The notes beneath the pieces are model-generated. The model was given only the letters and a program-made list of their open reading frames with translations, made no database searches and was not told the origin of the DNA. Positions 1-11,700 of a stretch of DNA of 64,000 bases are shown here, one piece after another. Both the position numbers and the translations under genes were made by a program. Origin of the DNA: Limnomonas spitsbergensis (Eukaryota > Chlorophyta > Chlorophyceae > Chlamydomonadales); assembly GCA_037349105.1 (NCBI GenBank), contig JAYJMM010000123.1:5146001-5210000 (forward strand). The letters run 5' to 3'. The stretch's first letter is position 1. Every line of letters starts with the position of its first letter.

Positions 1-283
1 GTGGAGGTGGGGGGAATACTGGCGGCCTGTGGCGTGTTTTGTGTCATCGGATGGACTGCGCCCCAGGTTGAACTTTGCACGTGCGCCAGGATATGTGGGT
101 GGCGGTGATGGTTTAGCGCTTCAACCTCCACCCGGACAAGGAGTCAGAGCTGAATGTCTTGCGACGGTGAATATCATGAGGTGCTCAATAGTTTTTTTCT
201 TGGCCAGGTTCTGCCTGCACATCACACGAGGAGGAGGACGGGGGGGGGGGGGCACTCCCCCACCGCAGCCGCCGGCCGCTCAC

Positions 284-3200
284 CAAAACTCGTTTGACGT
301 CACTCCGTTGTCTAGCACCGAGAAGAAGAAAGTACCGGGGATCTTGCCCCGCCTCACGCGGTACCTCCTGCGGCGCCACACCTGCTCCCCGCTCAACGTG
401 ATGACCTTGAAGACAGGCTCGTACCTAGCGCAGGAGAGGGAGGGGGGCAGCGCGTGCAAGGGCGCATCAGTGACAATGCCGCGGGCAGGGTGGGTTGCAG
501 CGCGTAACGACAAGGGGGGAGGGGAGGCAGGTCAAAACGGGCAGAAGGGGAAGGGGGAGAGGAGCAGCGCGCAAAAGGGAGAGGGAGCATCGCGTGACGA
601 CAAGGAGGAGGGGAGGCAGGGCAAAACGGGCAGGAGGGGGGGGGGGCAGCGCGCAGACAGGAGAGAGATCAGCGCGTGACGACAAGGGGGGAGGGGACAC
701 AGGGCTTAACGGGCAGAAGGGGGAGGGGGGGCAGCGCGCAACGGTGAGGGGGGAGGGCCGACAGGGCAAGACGGGCGGAAGGGGGCAGGGAGCAGTGCAT
801 GACGGTGAGGTGGGAGGGGAGACAGTGCGTGGCAGGCAAAAGGGGGCAGGTGGCAGCGCATGACGGCGAGGGGGGGAGTGGAGACAGGGCATTGCAGGGG
901 AAAGGGGGCAGGGGGCAGTGCATGAGAGCAAGGGGGAGGGGAGCCAGGGCATAACGAGCGAAAAGGGGCAGGGGGCAGCGCATAACGTTGAGGTGGGAGG
1001 GGAGACAGGGCATAACGAGCGAAAAGGGGCAGGGGGTAGCGCATGACAGCGAGTAGGGAGGGGAGACATGGCACAACGGGTGAAAGGGGGGGGGGCGAGG
1101 GGGAACAGCGCATGCGAGACGGGCACAGCAGTTCGTCCCAATCCATAACTTGATCTTGCAGATTGTGCTGTGCAATTCATAAGTAAGCAGGGGCAATAGG
1201 GCGACAGGCGAGAGAGGGGTAACGCATAGCGAGCGCAGCCGTGGTGGCGTTGGGTGAGGAGCGCGTGTCAGACACAGGAGTGGCAGGGCCATGGGCTGGG
1301 GGACGCAGCAGGGCCATGGACAGGGGGGCGGAACAGGGCCATGGACAGGGGGACGCAGCAGGGCCATGGGCAGGGGGACGCAGCAGGGCCATGGGCAGGG
1401 GGACGCAGCAGGGCCATGGGCAGGGGGACGCAGCAGGGCCATGGGCAGGGGGACGCAGCAGGGCCATGGGCAGGGGGACGCAGCAGGGCCATGGGCAGGG
1501 AGACGCAGCAGGGCCATGGGCAGGGGGACGCAGCAGGGCCATGGGCAGGGGGACGCAGCAGGGCCATGGGCAGGGGGACGCAGCAGGGCCATGGGCAGGG
1601 GGACGCAGCAGGGCCATGGGCAGGGGGACGCGGCAGGGCGATGGGCAGGGTGACGCAGCAGGGCCATGGGCAGGGGGACGCAGCAGGGCCATGGGCAGGG
1701 GGACGCAGCAGGGCCATGGGCAGGGGGACGCAGCAGGGCCATGGTCTGGGGGATGCAGCAGGGCCATGGGCAGGGGGACGCAGCAGGGCCATGGACAGGG
1801 GGACGCAGCAGGGCCATGGGCTGGGGGACGCAGCAGGGCCATGGACAGGGGGGCGGAACAGGGCCATGGACAGGGGGATGCAGCAGGGCCATGGGCAGGG
1901 GGACGCAGCAGGGCCATGGTCTGGGGGATGCAGCAGGGCCATGGGCAGGGGGACGCAGCAGGGCCATGGACAGGGGGACGCGGCAGGGCCATGGGCTGGG
2001 GGACGCGGCAGGGCCATGGGCTGGGGGACGCGGCAGGGCCATGGGCTGGGGGACGCGGCAGGGCCATGGGCTGGGGGACGCAGCAGGGCCATGGACAGGG
2101 GGGCGGAACAGGGCCATGGACAGGGGGATGCAGCAGGGCCATGGGCAGGGGGACGCAGCAGGGCCATGGGCAGGGGGACGCAGCAGGGCCATGGGCAGGG
2201 GGACGCAGCAGGGCCATGGGCAGGGGGACGCAGCAGGGCCATGGGCAGGGGGATGCAGCAGGGCCATGGGCAGGGGGACGCAGCAGGGCCATGGGCAGGG
2301 GGACGCAGCAGGGCCATGGGCAGGGGGACGCAGCAGGGCCATGGGCAGGGGGACGCAGCAGGGCCATGGACAGGGGGACGCAGCAGGGCCATGGGCAGGG
2401 GGACGCAGCAGGGCCATGGGCAGGGGGACGCAGCAGGGCCATGGGCAGGGGGACGCAGCAGGGCCATGGGCAGGGGGACGCAGCAGGGCCATGGGCAGGG
2501 GGACGCGGCAGGGCTATGGGCAGGGTGACGCAGCAGGGCCATGGGCAGGGGGACGCAGCAGGGCTATGGGCAGGGTGACGCAGCAGGGCCATGGGCAGGG
2601 GGACGCAGCAGGGCCATGGGCAGGGGGACGCAGCAGGGCCATGGTCTGGGGGACGCAGCAGGGCCATGGGCAGGGGGACGCGGCAGGGCCATGGGCAGGG
2701 TGACGCAGCAGGACCATGGGCAGGGGGACGCAGCAGGGCCATGGGCTGGGGGACGCAGCAGGGCCATGGGCTGGGGGACGCAGCAGGGCCATGGGCTGGG
2801 GGACGCAGCAGGGCCATGGACAGGGGGACGCAGCAGGGCTATGGGCAGGGGGACGCGGCAGGGCCATGGGCTGGGGGACGCGGCAGGGCCATGGGCTGGG
2901 GGACGCGGCAGGGCCATGGGCTGGGGGACGCGGCAGGGCCATGGGCTGGGGGACGCGGCAGGGCCATGGGCAGGGGGACGCAGCAGGGCCATGGGCAGGG
3001 GGACGCAGCAGGGCCATGGGCAGGGGGTAGCAGCAGGGCCATGGGCAGGGGGACGCAGCAGGGCCAAGGGCAGGGGGACGCAGCAGGGGCAGGGCCGCAG
3101 GAGGCAGAGAAGGCAGTGCATGACACGCTCAGCCGTGATAAGGCCGTGACGCGATATCTTCCAATCAGTTCAGTTCATACCCCAGCTTCTCAGCTCGGGT

Positions 3201-6200
3201 ATTTGTCACTGATATTCAGTATTTCAGTCGTGACCTCCAAGCTGCGAGGGGGGATCTTCAAGTGACTCACCATAGCACGCCCTTGCCCTTGCCGCGGTAG
3301 AAGAGCTGATGCTGCGCCGGGAAATAATCATACGCCTACCAGGGAATGCGGAATGATGGGTTGAAGGTTTAGGAGTAAGGGCAAGTCAGACAAAGCCCGT
3401 GGGGGTATGATAGATTTAGGGGTCATGGCTTAGGACTGAGGCTTCATAATTGGACGAAAGAGGGGATGTTGGTTTCAGGGTTTGAGGTGCAGTAGTAGTG
3501 TGCCTACTAAAGGTTTGACGGGTTTGGGGGGTAGAGCTCAGGAAACATGATTGTTTGCCTACGAGGGGGTGATACTCACACATAAGGGGCTATCCACTAT
3601 CAACGGGGCTGCTCCACAACATTTGGTGCCCCCAGGACCCTGGTCCCCACACCCACCACCTTCACCAAGAGCTCCATCCTGATGGGGGTGCGTCAAGAGG
3701 AGTCTCCCGGGGCTCGCGTTCATCAAAGTGAAACCAAGTGCCCCTTCCCAAGGCCCCACTCAGCCACAGGTTAGCCAGTTGCGATAAGGAACACTAGCGG
3801 CAAAGTCAGCCTCGGCAACATGCAGGATATTCCCTGCTTGCCAGCTGTGCCAAAGCTGCGCTGTTCCCTTCACCTCCACGCCCTCATAGGGCGTAGCTTT
3901 CTTGCTTGCTTGCTTGCTTGCTGGCTCTTGTCCACACATCCATTCATCCATCCATCCTGGCAGCAGCATAGGCTGCCTTTGCATGCTATCCCCCACCGTC
4001 TTAAGGCAGGCCCCCTCCCCCTCCTTGGTACCCAACACCCGTCTTAAACACACACACTCACCGGGTTTTTGCCAGCTGCCACCAGCCAGCTGTATGGCAG
4101 AGATCCAGCTTCAGCTCCACCTCCAATCTCAGTTCCAACTCTACTTCCAACTGCTGTTTCAACCGCACTACCAACTCCAGTTCCAGCTCCAGTTCCAACT
4201 GCAGTTCCAACAGCATTTCCAACTCCTGATCCAACTGCAGCTCCGCCTCCAACTCCTGTTCCAACTGCCGTTACACCTCCGGCTGCGGCTCCGGCTGCAG
4301 CCAGTGCGCTGTGAGGTGCTGCGGCTGAGCCTGCACCCGGCACACCGGGTTGTGGCATCCAAGCGCAAAACATGTCCTCGGCCGCCTCAAAGCTGAGCGG
4401 CTGGCCGCGGAAAGTGCTCATTGGGGCAGGGTCTGCGAATGTGCCAGGCCAGGTGTTTAGACAGGTGCCCTGCTTCACCTAACTGACAAGTCCAACATAA
4501 TAAACAAGCCCCCCCGCCCTCCCTGCAGAATGTGTTCAGCAGGGTAGGGGCTGCAGGGGTCGTAAAGGGTCAGGGGGTAGGGTAGGGTGCTGAGTCTGGG
4601 GGGTGGGGTCCAAGGTCAGATGTCAGGAGGGAGCTTCAAGGGAAACAAATGTGCAACATGCGTTGCGATTGCCAGCCTTAAACAAAGGTCATCGCGTGGG
4701 AACACAGGCAGACGTCTCTCGCGCAGCTTACGTCAATTAATTCAGCATCACTCAAGCAGTTTCCGACCTTACTGTCAAGATCAACTTGGCACTTCAAAGA
4801 CTTCGTGGTCTATTTAATTTGCCTGTGAGTTTTGCAAATAAACTGGCCTGAAATTATCGCAGCTTCCCAGGGTCTGCCATGCAGCTTCCCAGGGCCTACC
4901 ATGCAGCTTTCCAGGGCCTGCCATGCAGCTTTCCAGGGCCTGCCATGCAGCTTCCCAGGGCCTGTCATGCAGCTTCTCAGGGCCTGCCATGGCAGCTTCA
5001 CAGGGCCTGCCATACAGCTTCACAGGGCCTGTCATGCAGCTTCACAGGGCCTGCCATGCAGCTTTCCAGGGCCTGTCATGCAGCTTCACAGGGCCTGTCA
5101 TGCAGCTTCACAGGGCCTGCCATGCAGCTTCACAGGGCCTGCCATGCAGCTTCACAGGGCCTGTCATGGTGCTTCACAGGGCCTGTCATGCAGCTTCACA
5201 GGGCCTGTCATGCAGCTTCACAGGGCCTGTCATGCAGCTTCCCAGGGCCTGTCATGCAGCTTCACAGGGCCTGCCAAGCAGCTTCACAGAGCCTGCCCTG
5301 CAGCTTCCCAGGGCCTGCCATACAGCTTCCCAGGGCCTGTCATGCAGCTTCTCAGGGCCTGTCATGCAGCTTCTCAGGGCCTGCCATGCAGCTTCCCAGG
5401 GCCTGCCATGCAGCTTCCCAGGGCCTGCCATGCAGCTTCCCAAAGCCTGCCATGCAGCTTCCCAAAGCCTGCCATGCAAGCTTCCCAGGGCCTGCCATGC
5501 AGCTTCCCAGGGCCTGCCATGCAGCTTACCAGGGCCTGCCATGCAAGCTTCCCAGAGCCTGCCATGCAGCTTGCCAGTCCCACCTCTCCCCGACTTCTTG
5601 CACACACCTGGCCTCATTGGCATCTGGGCGTCCAGGTTGCGGCAGTTGTGCTTCTGGAGTATGCACAATGAGAACTGCTCAAACTTGGTGGTCTCATGGC
5701 TCACTATGCAGCGGTACTGACACACCTGCAGGAAAACGGTGGACACACACATGGGTGTGATGTCCGGTTGAAGGGTTCTGAGCTGCGCTTGCACACCCTC
5801 ATGCGAGTACACGTAAGGGGATATGCCTGCCGGACATCATGACTTGTTAACTTTGGTCCTGGTTGTGGACGAGAGGCCCAGAAGCTCCAGGTGACTGTGA
5901 GGAGGCCAACAGCCTTCTCCAAGAACAAGCTTTCGGGTGAAAGAGGTGAGGGATGAGAACCAGTCCTCATCTTTTGGTCCGTCAAACCACGTTAGGGGGT
6001 CCTGCTGGGCGGCCACGACAGGGCCATTGAGGACCAAACCTAAGGCCAGGAACGCGATCTACCAGTAACCAACAGGGCAGTATACATCAGGAGCTGTCTG
6101 CCACAGGCCAGGACGTACCTGACATGCAGCTGAAGCAAGCTGGAGTGGCATTGATAAGGGGGGGGGCATTTCGGTTTGCTCTAGGAGGACCCTGGCTCCG

Positions 6201-6947
6201 GATACCCAAAGCGCTCAACTACAAGGACGAGATAATTGACTCCCGTGCGCCCTTCTGAAACAAATTGTCACATTCAATTCAAACCAGACGCCTGAAGTTG
6301 CCTCACTGTTGCAACCCAGCATCCCACCTCCACAGGAAGATAACGCACACAGCTGCTTGACTCAGCCAGGCAAGTGATTTTGACCCAAACCTCTAAAACC
6401 CAAACCTTGAGTTGCCTCGTCCCTCACAAAACCCAACCCTCTTCGGCAAAGGTTGGGTTTGCCTTTACAACACCGTTCTAGGCAGGGCAGGTAGTCAGGG
6501 CCTGCCTTGCAGACCAGGGCACTCAGGCCCGTCAACCTCCTGCACCGTTCAAACACCAAGACTTGGTTGCAGAGAGCCATACCAGCATACCTGACCATTA
6601 AAGGAGCCTCCTTGAAGGCAGTTCACGCCCGTCTAGCAGCCCAGAGCACTATGGCAGGTCATTCTCCCATACCGTTCAAACACCAAGGCTTGGTTGCACA
6701 GAGCCATACCAGCATACCTGACCATTGAAGGATCATCCTTGCAGGCAGTCAGGGCCCGCTTTACAACCCAGGGCACGCAGGCAGGCCATTCTCCCACATC
6801 ATTTAAAATTTCGAACACAAGGCCTGGTTCCGGAGAGTCATACCAGTATACCTGATCGTTGAAGGAACACGCTTGCAGGCAGTCGAGGCCCGCCTTGCAA
6901 ACTGGGTCGTTCACACATTCCAGGACTTGGGTTCCGCAATGCGTCAC
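284..6947 (-). CDS. Violaxanthin de-epoxidase-related (VDR-like) protein, partial multi-exon gene
   Basis: Five exons join in frame on the minus strand: 6947-6852, 5725-5608, 4432-4062, 3335-3271 and 424-284, each with GT donor and AG acceptor, and every phase agrees. The first two encode a Cys-rich domain (NDPVCKAGLDCLQAC, then CQYRCIVS and SLCILQKHNC). The third begins DPAPMSTFRGQPL and ends SWLVAAGKNP. The fourth gives AYDYFPAQHQLFYRGK, and the fifth YEPVFKVITL...WRRRRYRVRR...GTFFFSVLDNG. This order is that of plant VDR proteins (plastid relatives of violaxanthin de-epoxidase: Cys-rich domain plus lipocalin-type domain), and fits VDR better than VDE itself. The 3' end, after NEFW, lies off the left edge; nothing in 1-283 looks like the next exon. 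The 5' exon(s), expected to hold a transit peptide, are unresolved but probably lie between 6,990 and 7,300. Enzyme activity of VDR proteins is not established; a plastid role is inferred from the family. Confidence 0.85.
470..1115. repeat. Degenerate G-rich minisatellite in a VDR intron
   Basis: Imperfect units of about 55-75 bases built on 'gacgacaaggggggagggg', 'ggcagggcaaaacgggcag' and 'gaaaagggggcagggggcag' recur about ten times. It lies in the same 2.85-kb intron (425-3270) as the 25-bp array. Long open frames on both strands here are by-products of the repeat and are not called as genes. Confidence 0.7.
1286..3085. repeat. 25-bp minisatellite, 72 tandem units, intronic
   Basis: The unit gggccatgggcagggggacg + cagca repeats 72 times and the register is kept throughout: the first unit starts at 1286, the last at 3061, and 1,775 is exactly 71 x 25. 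Units differ only by substitutions (gggcaggg / ggctgggg / ggacaggg / ggtctggg; acgcagca / acgcggca / atgcagca). Most contain CCATGG. Because 25 is not a multiple of 3 and the unit has almost no stops, long repeat ORFs exist in several frames on both strands; these are artefacts. The array sits between the VDR exons at 3335-3271 and 424-284. Confidence 0.95.
4095..4300 (-). repeat. In-frame hexanucleotide expansion in a VDR exon
   Basis: Read on the minus strand this is a run of GTTGGA/GCAGTT/GGAACT-type hexamers that keeps the VDR frame open and encodes a Val-Gly/Ala-Val/Gly-Thr-rich linker. With its Ala/Gly-rich lead-in it spans about 85 residues between the segment FEAAEDMFCAW and SWLVAAGKNP, where plant VDR proteins have only a few residues. 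No donor in the run has the phase needed to splice it out to the nearby acceptor, so it is probably translated. Confidence 0.7.
4859..5575. repeat. 22-bp minisatellite, about 32 units, intronic
   Basis: The unit gcagcttcccagggcctgcc + at repeats about 32 times, with variants cttcacagg, ctttccagg, cttctcagg and a few one-base insertions. It fills the VDR intron between exons 5725-5608 and 4432-4062. The repeat ORFs in it are not called as genes. Confidence 0.93.
6481..6900 (-). repeat. Tandem copies of a VDR exon/intron border
   Basis: Three to four units of about 125-133 bp, with landmarks 'accagcatacctgaccatt' near 6,584 and 6,709 and the diverged 'accagtatacctgatcgtt' near 6,842. The most upstream one (minus sense) is the real exon end, which encodes CKAGLDCLQACSFNDQ and its GTATAC donor. 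The others are decayed copies (for example a CKAGPDYLPC reading) within the following intron. Confidence 0.75.
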
Positions 6948-7612
6948 CTGCGTTAGATCCAAGGTACACGTTAGGGTTAAGGTAAAACCTGGTCTGAACG
7001 GCCTCCGGCTGGGCTTGGAGAAGCAAGCCCTGTCTGCCTGGGCCACCGGCCAAGAGCGGGTCCCAACTGGGTCCGCATTGGCATAGTGGCGACCTACCAA
7101 ACGTGGCTTGGTGTGCACCGAAATATACGCTTGACCCGAATAATTGCATCACCCAGGCTTCAAATGTCACCTCAGTGGGGCAAGGGCAAGAAAGGCACAA
7201 CCGATGGCATTTCAGAGCAGAAGGGGATAGCTTAAGGCTGGAGGAAGTGAATGCCCCCTCCAACAAACACAGCCACCACCAGGAGGGCCACACCGGGCCA
7301 AAGGCTTAAGCAACCCGTCAGGACTTAAGACATCGTCACTAGTTTATTGATCTTTATAAGTCTGCATTGAAACTGAGCACGGTAGCTACGTGACTCCGCT
7401 AGGCCCTCTACAAGCAGTACACTGCCTTAAACACCTATACGTGCAGTACAATGTGTTTGAACTCCTTATGAGGCAGTACATTGATTGATAGTTGCTTACC
7501 ATGCAGTACAAGGATGGCAGGTCGAATCCCTTGGTGGTCATGGACACCTGATGCAAGGAGCCATGTGGGTACATGGGGTCAATACAAGAGAGCGGTGGAG
7601 GGGTCAGTTGAA

Positions 7613-8480
7613 GTACATATCAGTACTTGTGGACAGTCAGAGAGAGTGGTGGAGGCGTCGGTTGAAGTACATGTCAGTACTTGTGGACAGTCAGCGAGAG
7701 CGGTGGAGGCGTCAGTTGAAGTACATAGCAGTACTTGTGGACAGTAAGAGAGAGCGGTGGAGGCGTCAGTTGAAGTACATAGCAGTACTTGTGGACAGTA
7801 AGAGAGAGCGGTGGAGGCGTCGGTTGAAGTACATAGCAGTACTTGTGGACAGTTAGAGAGAGCGGTGGAGGCGTCAGTTGAAGTACATAGCAGTACTTGT
7901 GGACAGTCAGCGAGAGCGGTGGAGGCGTCAGTTGAAGTACATAGCAGTACTTGTGGACAGTAAAAGAGAGCGGTGGAGGCATCAGTTGAAGTACATAGCA
8001 GTACTTGTGGACAGTTAGAGAGAGCGGTGGAGGCGTCAGTTGAAGTACATAGCAGTACTTGTGGACAGTAAGAGAGAGCGTTTGAGGCGTCAGTTGAAGT
8101 ACATAGCAGTACTTTTGGAAAATAGAAGAGATCGGTCGATGAGTCAGGTAATGTGCAAAGCAGTCCATGTGGACAGTAAAAACAGGATAGGTGTGCCAGT
8201 AGAAGTATATAGCTGTAATAGTACACGTGGGCACTAGAAGAGAGCAGGGAGTACCTGAATTCCTTTACGTAGCAGTAGATGTGGTCAGTAGAACACAGAG
8301 CAGTGGTTGTGCCAGTTCGAGTATATGGCAGTACACGTGGACAGTAGAGGAGAGCAGTGGAGGTGTCACTTAAAGTACATTGCAGTACATGTGGTCTGTA
8401 GAGGAGAGCGGTGAATGTGCCAGTTGAGGTAACAGTACAAGTAGAATGTAGAAGAGAGCGGTGGATATTTCATTTGCAGT
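7613..8480. repeat. 54-bp minisatellite with decaying flank
   Basis: Nine regular 54-bp units (7613-8098) read 'gtacatagcagtacttgtgg' + 'acagtaagagagagcggtgg' + 'aggcgtcagttgaa'. More diverged units continue to about 8,480 and one variant precedes at about 7,568. As 54 is a multiple of 3, an 18-residue repeat ORF appears on each strand. I see no codon-level signs of selection and do not call a protein. Confidence 0.9.
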
Positions 8481-8714
8481 ACATGTCGGAGCATGTGGTC
8501 TTGCTGCACGGCACATTGGTTTGCGGACACCTTGAGTGACATGTTTTCACCATAAGAACGTCCTTCACACAGGGTCCACATCCTCAATTTGGGGCCAGTT
8601 GTTTAGCTTGGCTTGTTGTCGTTTCGCTCCAGCCAAACAGCTCCAGAGAGGGACGTTAGTGTGTGAGCTCCCACCCACACTGCCCTCTCTCACCCACTAT
8701 CCACTGGCCACTGC

Positions 8715-11700
8715 CCTCCCTTACCTCTGGCACGGGCCTGACGTACTGGTTGATGAGCACTAGGAAGATGTATAGGAAGTCATCGCTGTTGCGTCTGCTT
8801 AAGAGCTCCTGGGGCCCAAGGGGTGTGCATGGGGGGAAGCATTAGAGACGGGTGGGCTGGGGTGTGGGCATACGGGGTGCGATGGGGGATGTGTGTGAGG
8901 AGGGAGCATAGGGCGGGTGGGTGGGGGGGGGTATGGAGATACTGGGTGCGATAGGGGATTTGTGTATGGGGTGGGGGGGGGGAAGGGCATGAAATGAAAT
9001 GCCGGTGGGGTATTGTTGTGAGCATGTGGGATCAGTACTCAGTAGGGCCCTGATATATGAATAGGGGGTCAGACAAGGGCGTTGTGTACCATCAATTTGA
9101 TTAGCCTTCCCTCGGGTATGAAAACCGATTTCTTTTAATGCTGCCCTCAGGGCAAATCATCGACCAAAACTCTTAATTTCTGACCGAAAGTGGCGTCGAC
9201 AATCGATCATTATTACATTAATGGATCCCTCGTCCACAAATAATGTTGACTATGAGGGCAAGCAAAGCAAATTTACAGTGTGTACAGGGTCGCAGGTGGG
9301 GCAGGGGTGCAAGGGCGTCAGACCTGATCCCCGCAGACACTCGCTGTAGCGGAAGCTGGTGGTCGTCCATCCAGGCCACCCAGTAATGCATCTTAAATCT
9401 CAAGGAGGGCAATTGTGACAAGCCTGGCGCTTCTAGCAGGGCCAGGAGATAGACATGTCACAAGGCCAGTGCCTATACTTGCCACAAGCAGTGCAAGGAA
9501 CATACGGACAGAAAGAAAAAAAGAAAGCAGGTTCGCGTGAGAGTTAAGGAGAGCACAGCCTGGGCCGAAGTCACATCCGCACCGTTACCGTGCGGACAGT
9601 CCAGTGCTCGTGCTTTTCACAAGGCCAGCACACGCACCTGCACAGTGGAAAAGATAGCTGCCGCCTTTGCCGGCGGGCTCGGCGCCACCTTCTCCGCCAG
9701 CAAACGCGTCAGCCAGTTGCCGCCCGTGGCCGCCCAGCCACCCGGCAGCCTCGACAGCGCAGCCGCTGATGCGTCAGAGTCCAGGAATATGGAGGCGGGC
9801 GGGAGGGCCAGTGGGGACGAGCCTGGCGGCGGTGTGGCCCCTGAGGCTGCGGCTCCCAACCAAGAGGTGATTGAGGGGTCATGCAGCCCAAATCCCACCA
9901 GAACCTGTATGCGGGGGCAGGAAGCGAGCAAGGGGGCAGGTAAGGTGGCAGCCCTTGGGGTGAATGATGGAAAACGGGGGCAGGCAAGGTGGCAGGCAAG
10001 GTGGCAGCCCTTGGGGTGAAAGATCGAAAACGGGGGCAGGCAAGGGGGCAGGCAAGGGGGCCGCCCCGACCACGAGAACTTACAGGACATCTGCCTGCAG
10101 AGGGTGCACATCTGCTGGTACGCATGCACGAGAAAAAACAAGCAGCTATGCATTCCACAACTGCTGCTGAACAGTTGCAATTGAGTTATGTACAATCCAC
10201 CGATGAGGAAGGTGTGTCGTGCGTTGCAGTCCACATCTCTGGACACGTTCTTGGGGCGCGCCTGCTGTGGGTGAGAGCCGGCCACCACATATACCGCCTC
10301 GGAGACAAGGGCAAAATAGTAACTATACATGCAAACCACACCGCGAAAAACTAACCCCGTTCAACCTTCACCCCCCGAACCAACATCCATGCCATTTGCG
10401 TCCATCCTTTCCTCTTCCCCACCTGACAGCCTGACTGTAGAGCTTGCTGAAGGCTTAAGCGTCCGCCTGCTGCCGGGGCGTTGTCCTCCGCGGCCAGCCC
10501 TTCTTCGTAAAACACGCGCATTTGGAAAGTGGGGTCCGACCAAGCGAGGCGCTGGGCGGTGTGCAGCGCCAGCTCACCCCAGCTCGTTTTGTAGGGGCTT
10601 GCTGCATCCCTGCGCATTCATTTATGTCACCAAGGGATGCAGGGATGCAGTTGTCGACCTGGTTGGCGTTTAAGTACAAATGCTGAACACTCCACCTCAG
10701 TTCAGTCGTTCATGTCGCTTAGGGAGGTACCCAGTTGGGTTTTAGAGTTGACCCCTATCGCCGCACATCCGCACAATCATTCATGTCGCAACAGGGGGTA
10801 CCCGTTTGGGGTAACGTTTCAGGGCTTCACGCCTCTACGCCCTTCGTACTCATTCATGTTGTGAGAGTTTGATCAGATAGGGCGGTCTGGGTGCCCATTA
10901 CCGTGAGGCAGAGGCCAGGTGCTTCCCTCCATAAAGCTGTATTAAATCCCCTATGCTTTTATCAAGGGAGCATGCCTAGGCCTCATCCCCAAGTTTCCAC
11001 CCCAAACCAACTTCTCACACAACTATCTCTCCTTAGACTTGCCTTGCCGCCCAGGAAGAACAACATTTCTTTCTGTTGCAACCTACCATAGCCGACGCAG
11101 CTGGAGTGACAAAACGGCTATGGACACTTCCATTGTGCTGGGACTTGACAAGGTGTGAGACCGGCTGCCCAACCCCAGAAACCCGAGATGCGTAAGGGGC
11201 CCTCGTCGACAGCTGATTTAAGGCGGGCACTGCACCTTGACCTACAGCCCAACGAGCATCCTTGGGGATGTAATAAAGCATTCTTACAAGTGTGGCCCAT
11301 GTGGGATAATTTAGCTGTGCCTAAAAACAGCTGACGACGAGGGCCACATGCGCAGCCGGGCTGTTTCCTGTGTTTGTGTTTCAGGTTTGTAGGGTTGGGC
11401 GGCCGGCCTCACACCTTGTTAAGTCCGAGCAAAAGAAAACAGGGCTGCATCAGCCAAACGCCTTATCAGAGGAGGTGATGTACAGTACTGCGCTGCAGCC
11501 TTAGGGGCTGGCACACAATGCAGTACTCGCCTGGGGACCACTGCAACCACCCGCACTTGTGCGTCTGCGTCCCAACAATCGCCCGGTGGACCAGATCCAG
11601 CACCGACACTGCTGGTAACGCTGCCACCTGCTGCTGCACTCGCCCTTACGCTCCTCGCGGCCAGCTCAGCAGCCTGCACTAGACCCATGGGCGCTTGGCT

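Noticed and set aside
669..3265. Long Pro/Ala/Cys-rich and Gly/Gln-rich ORFs on both strands
   Set aside because: They are readings of the 25-bp minisatellite, which is open in several frames and lies inside a phase-proven intron.
4832..5760. ORFs of 265-293 codons rich in AMQLPRACHAASQGL
   Set aside because: Frame readings of the 22-bp array in another VDR intron.
5837..6037. Minus-strand stretch DPLTWFDGPKDEDWF as an extra VDR exon
   Set aside because: The exons on either side join directly (FNDQ to VCQYRC) with matching phase, leaving no room for it.
7485..8230. 18-residue repeat protein on either strand
   Set aside because: 54 is divisible by 3, so a repeat ORF is expected by chance. 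There is no start context, domain or splice support.
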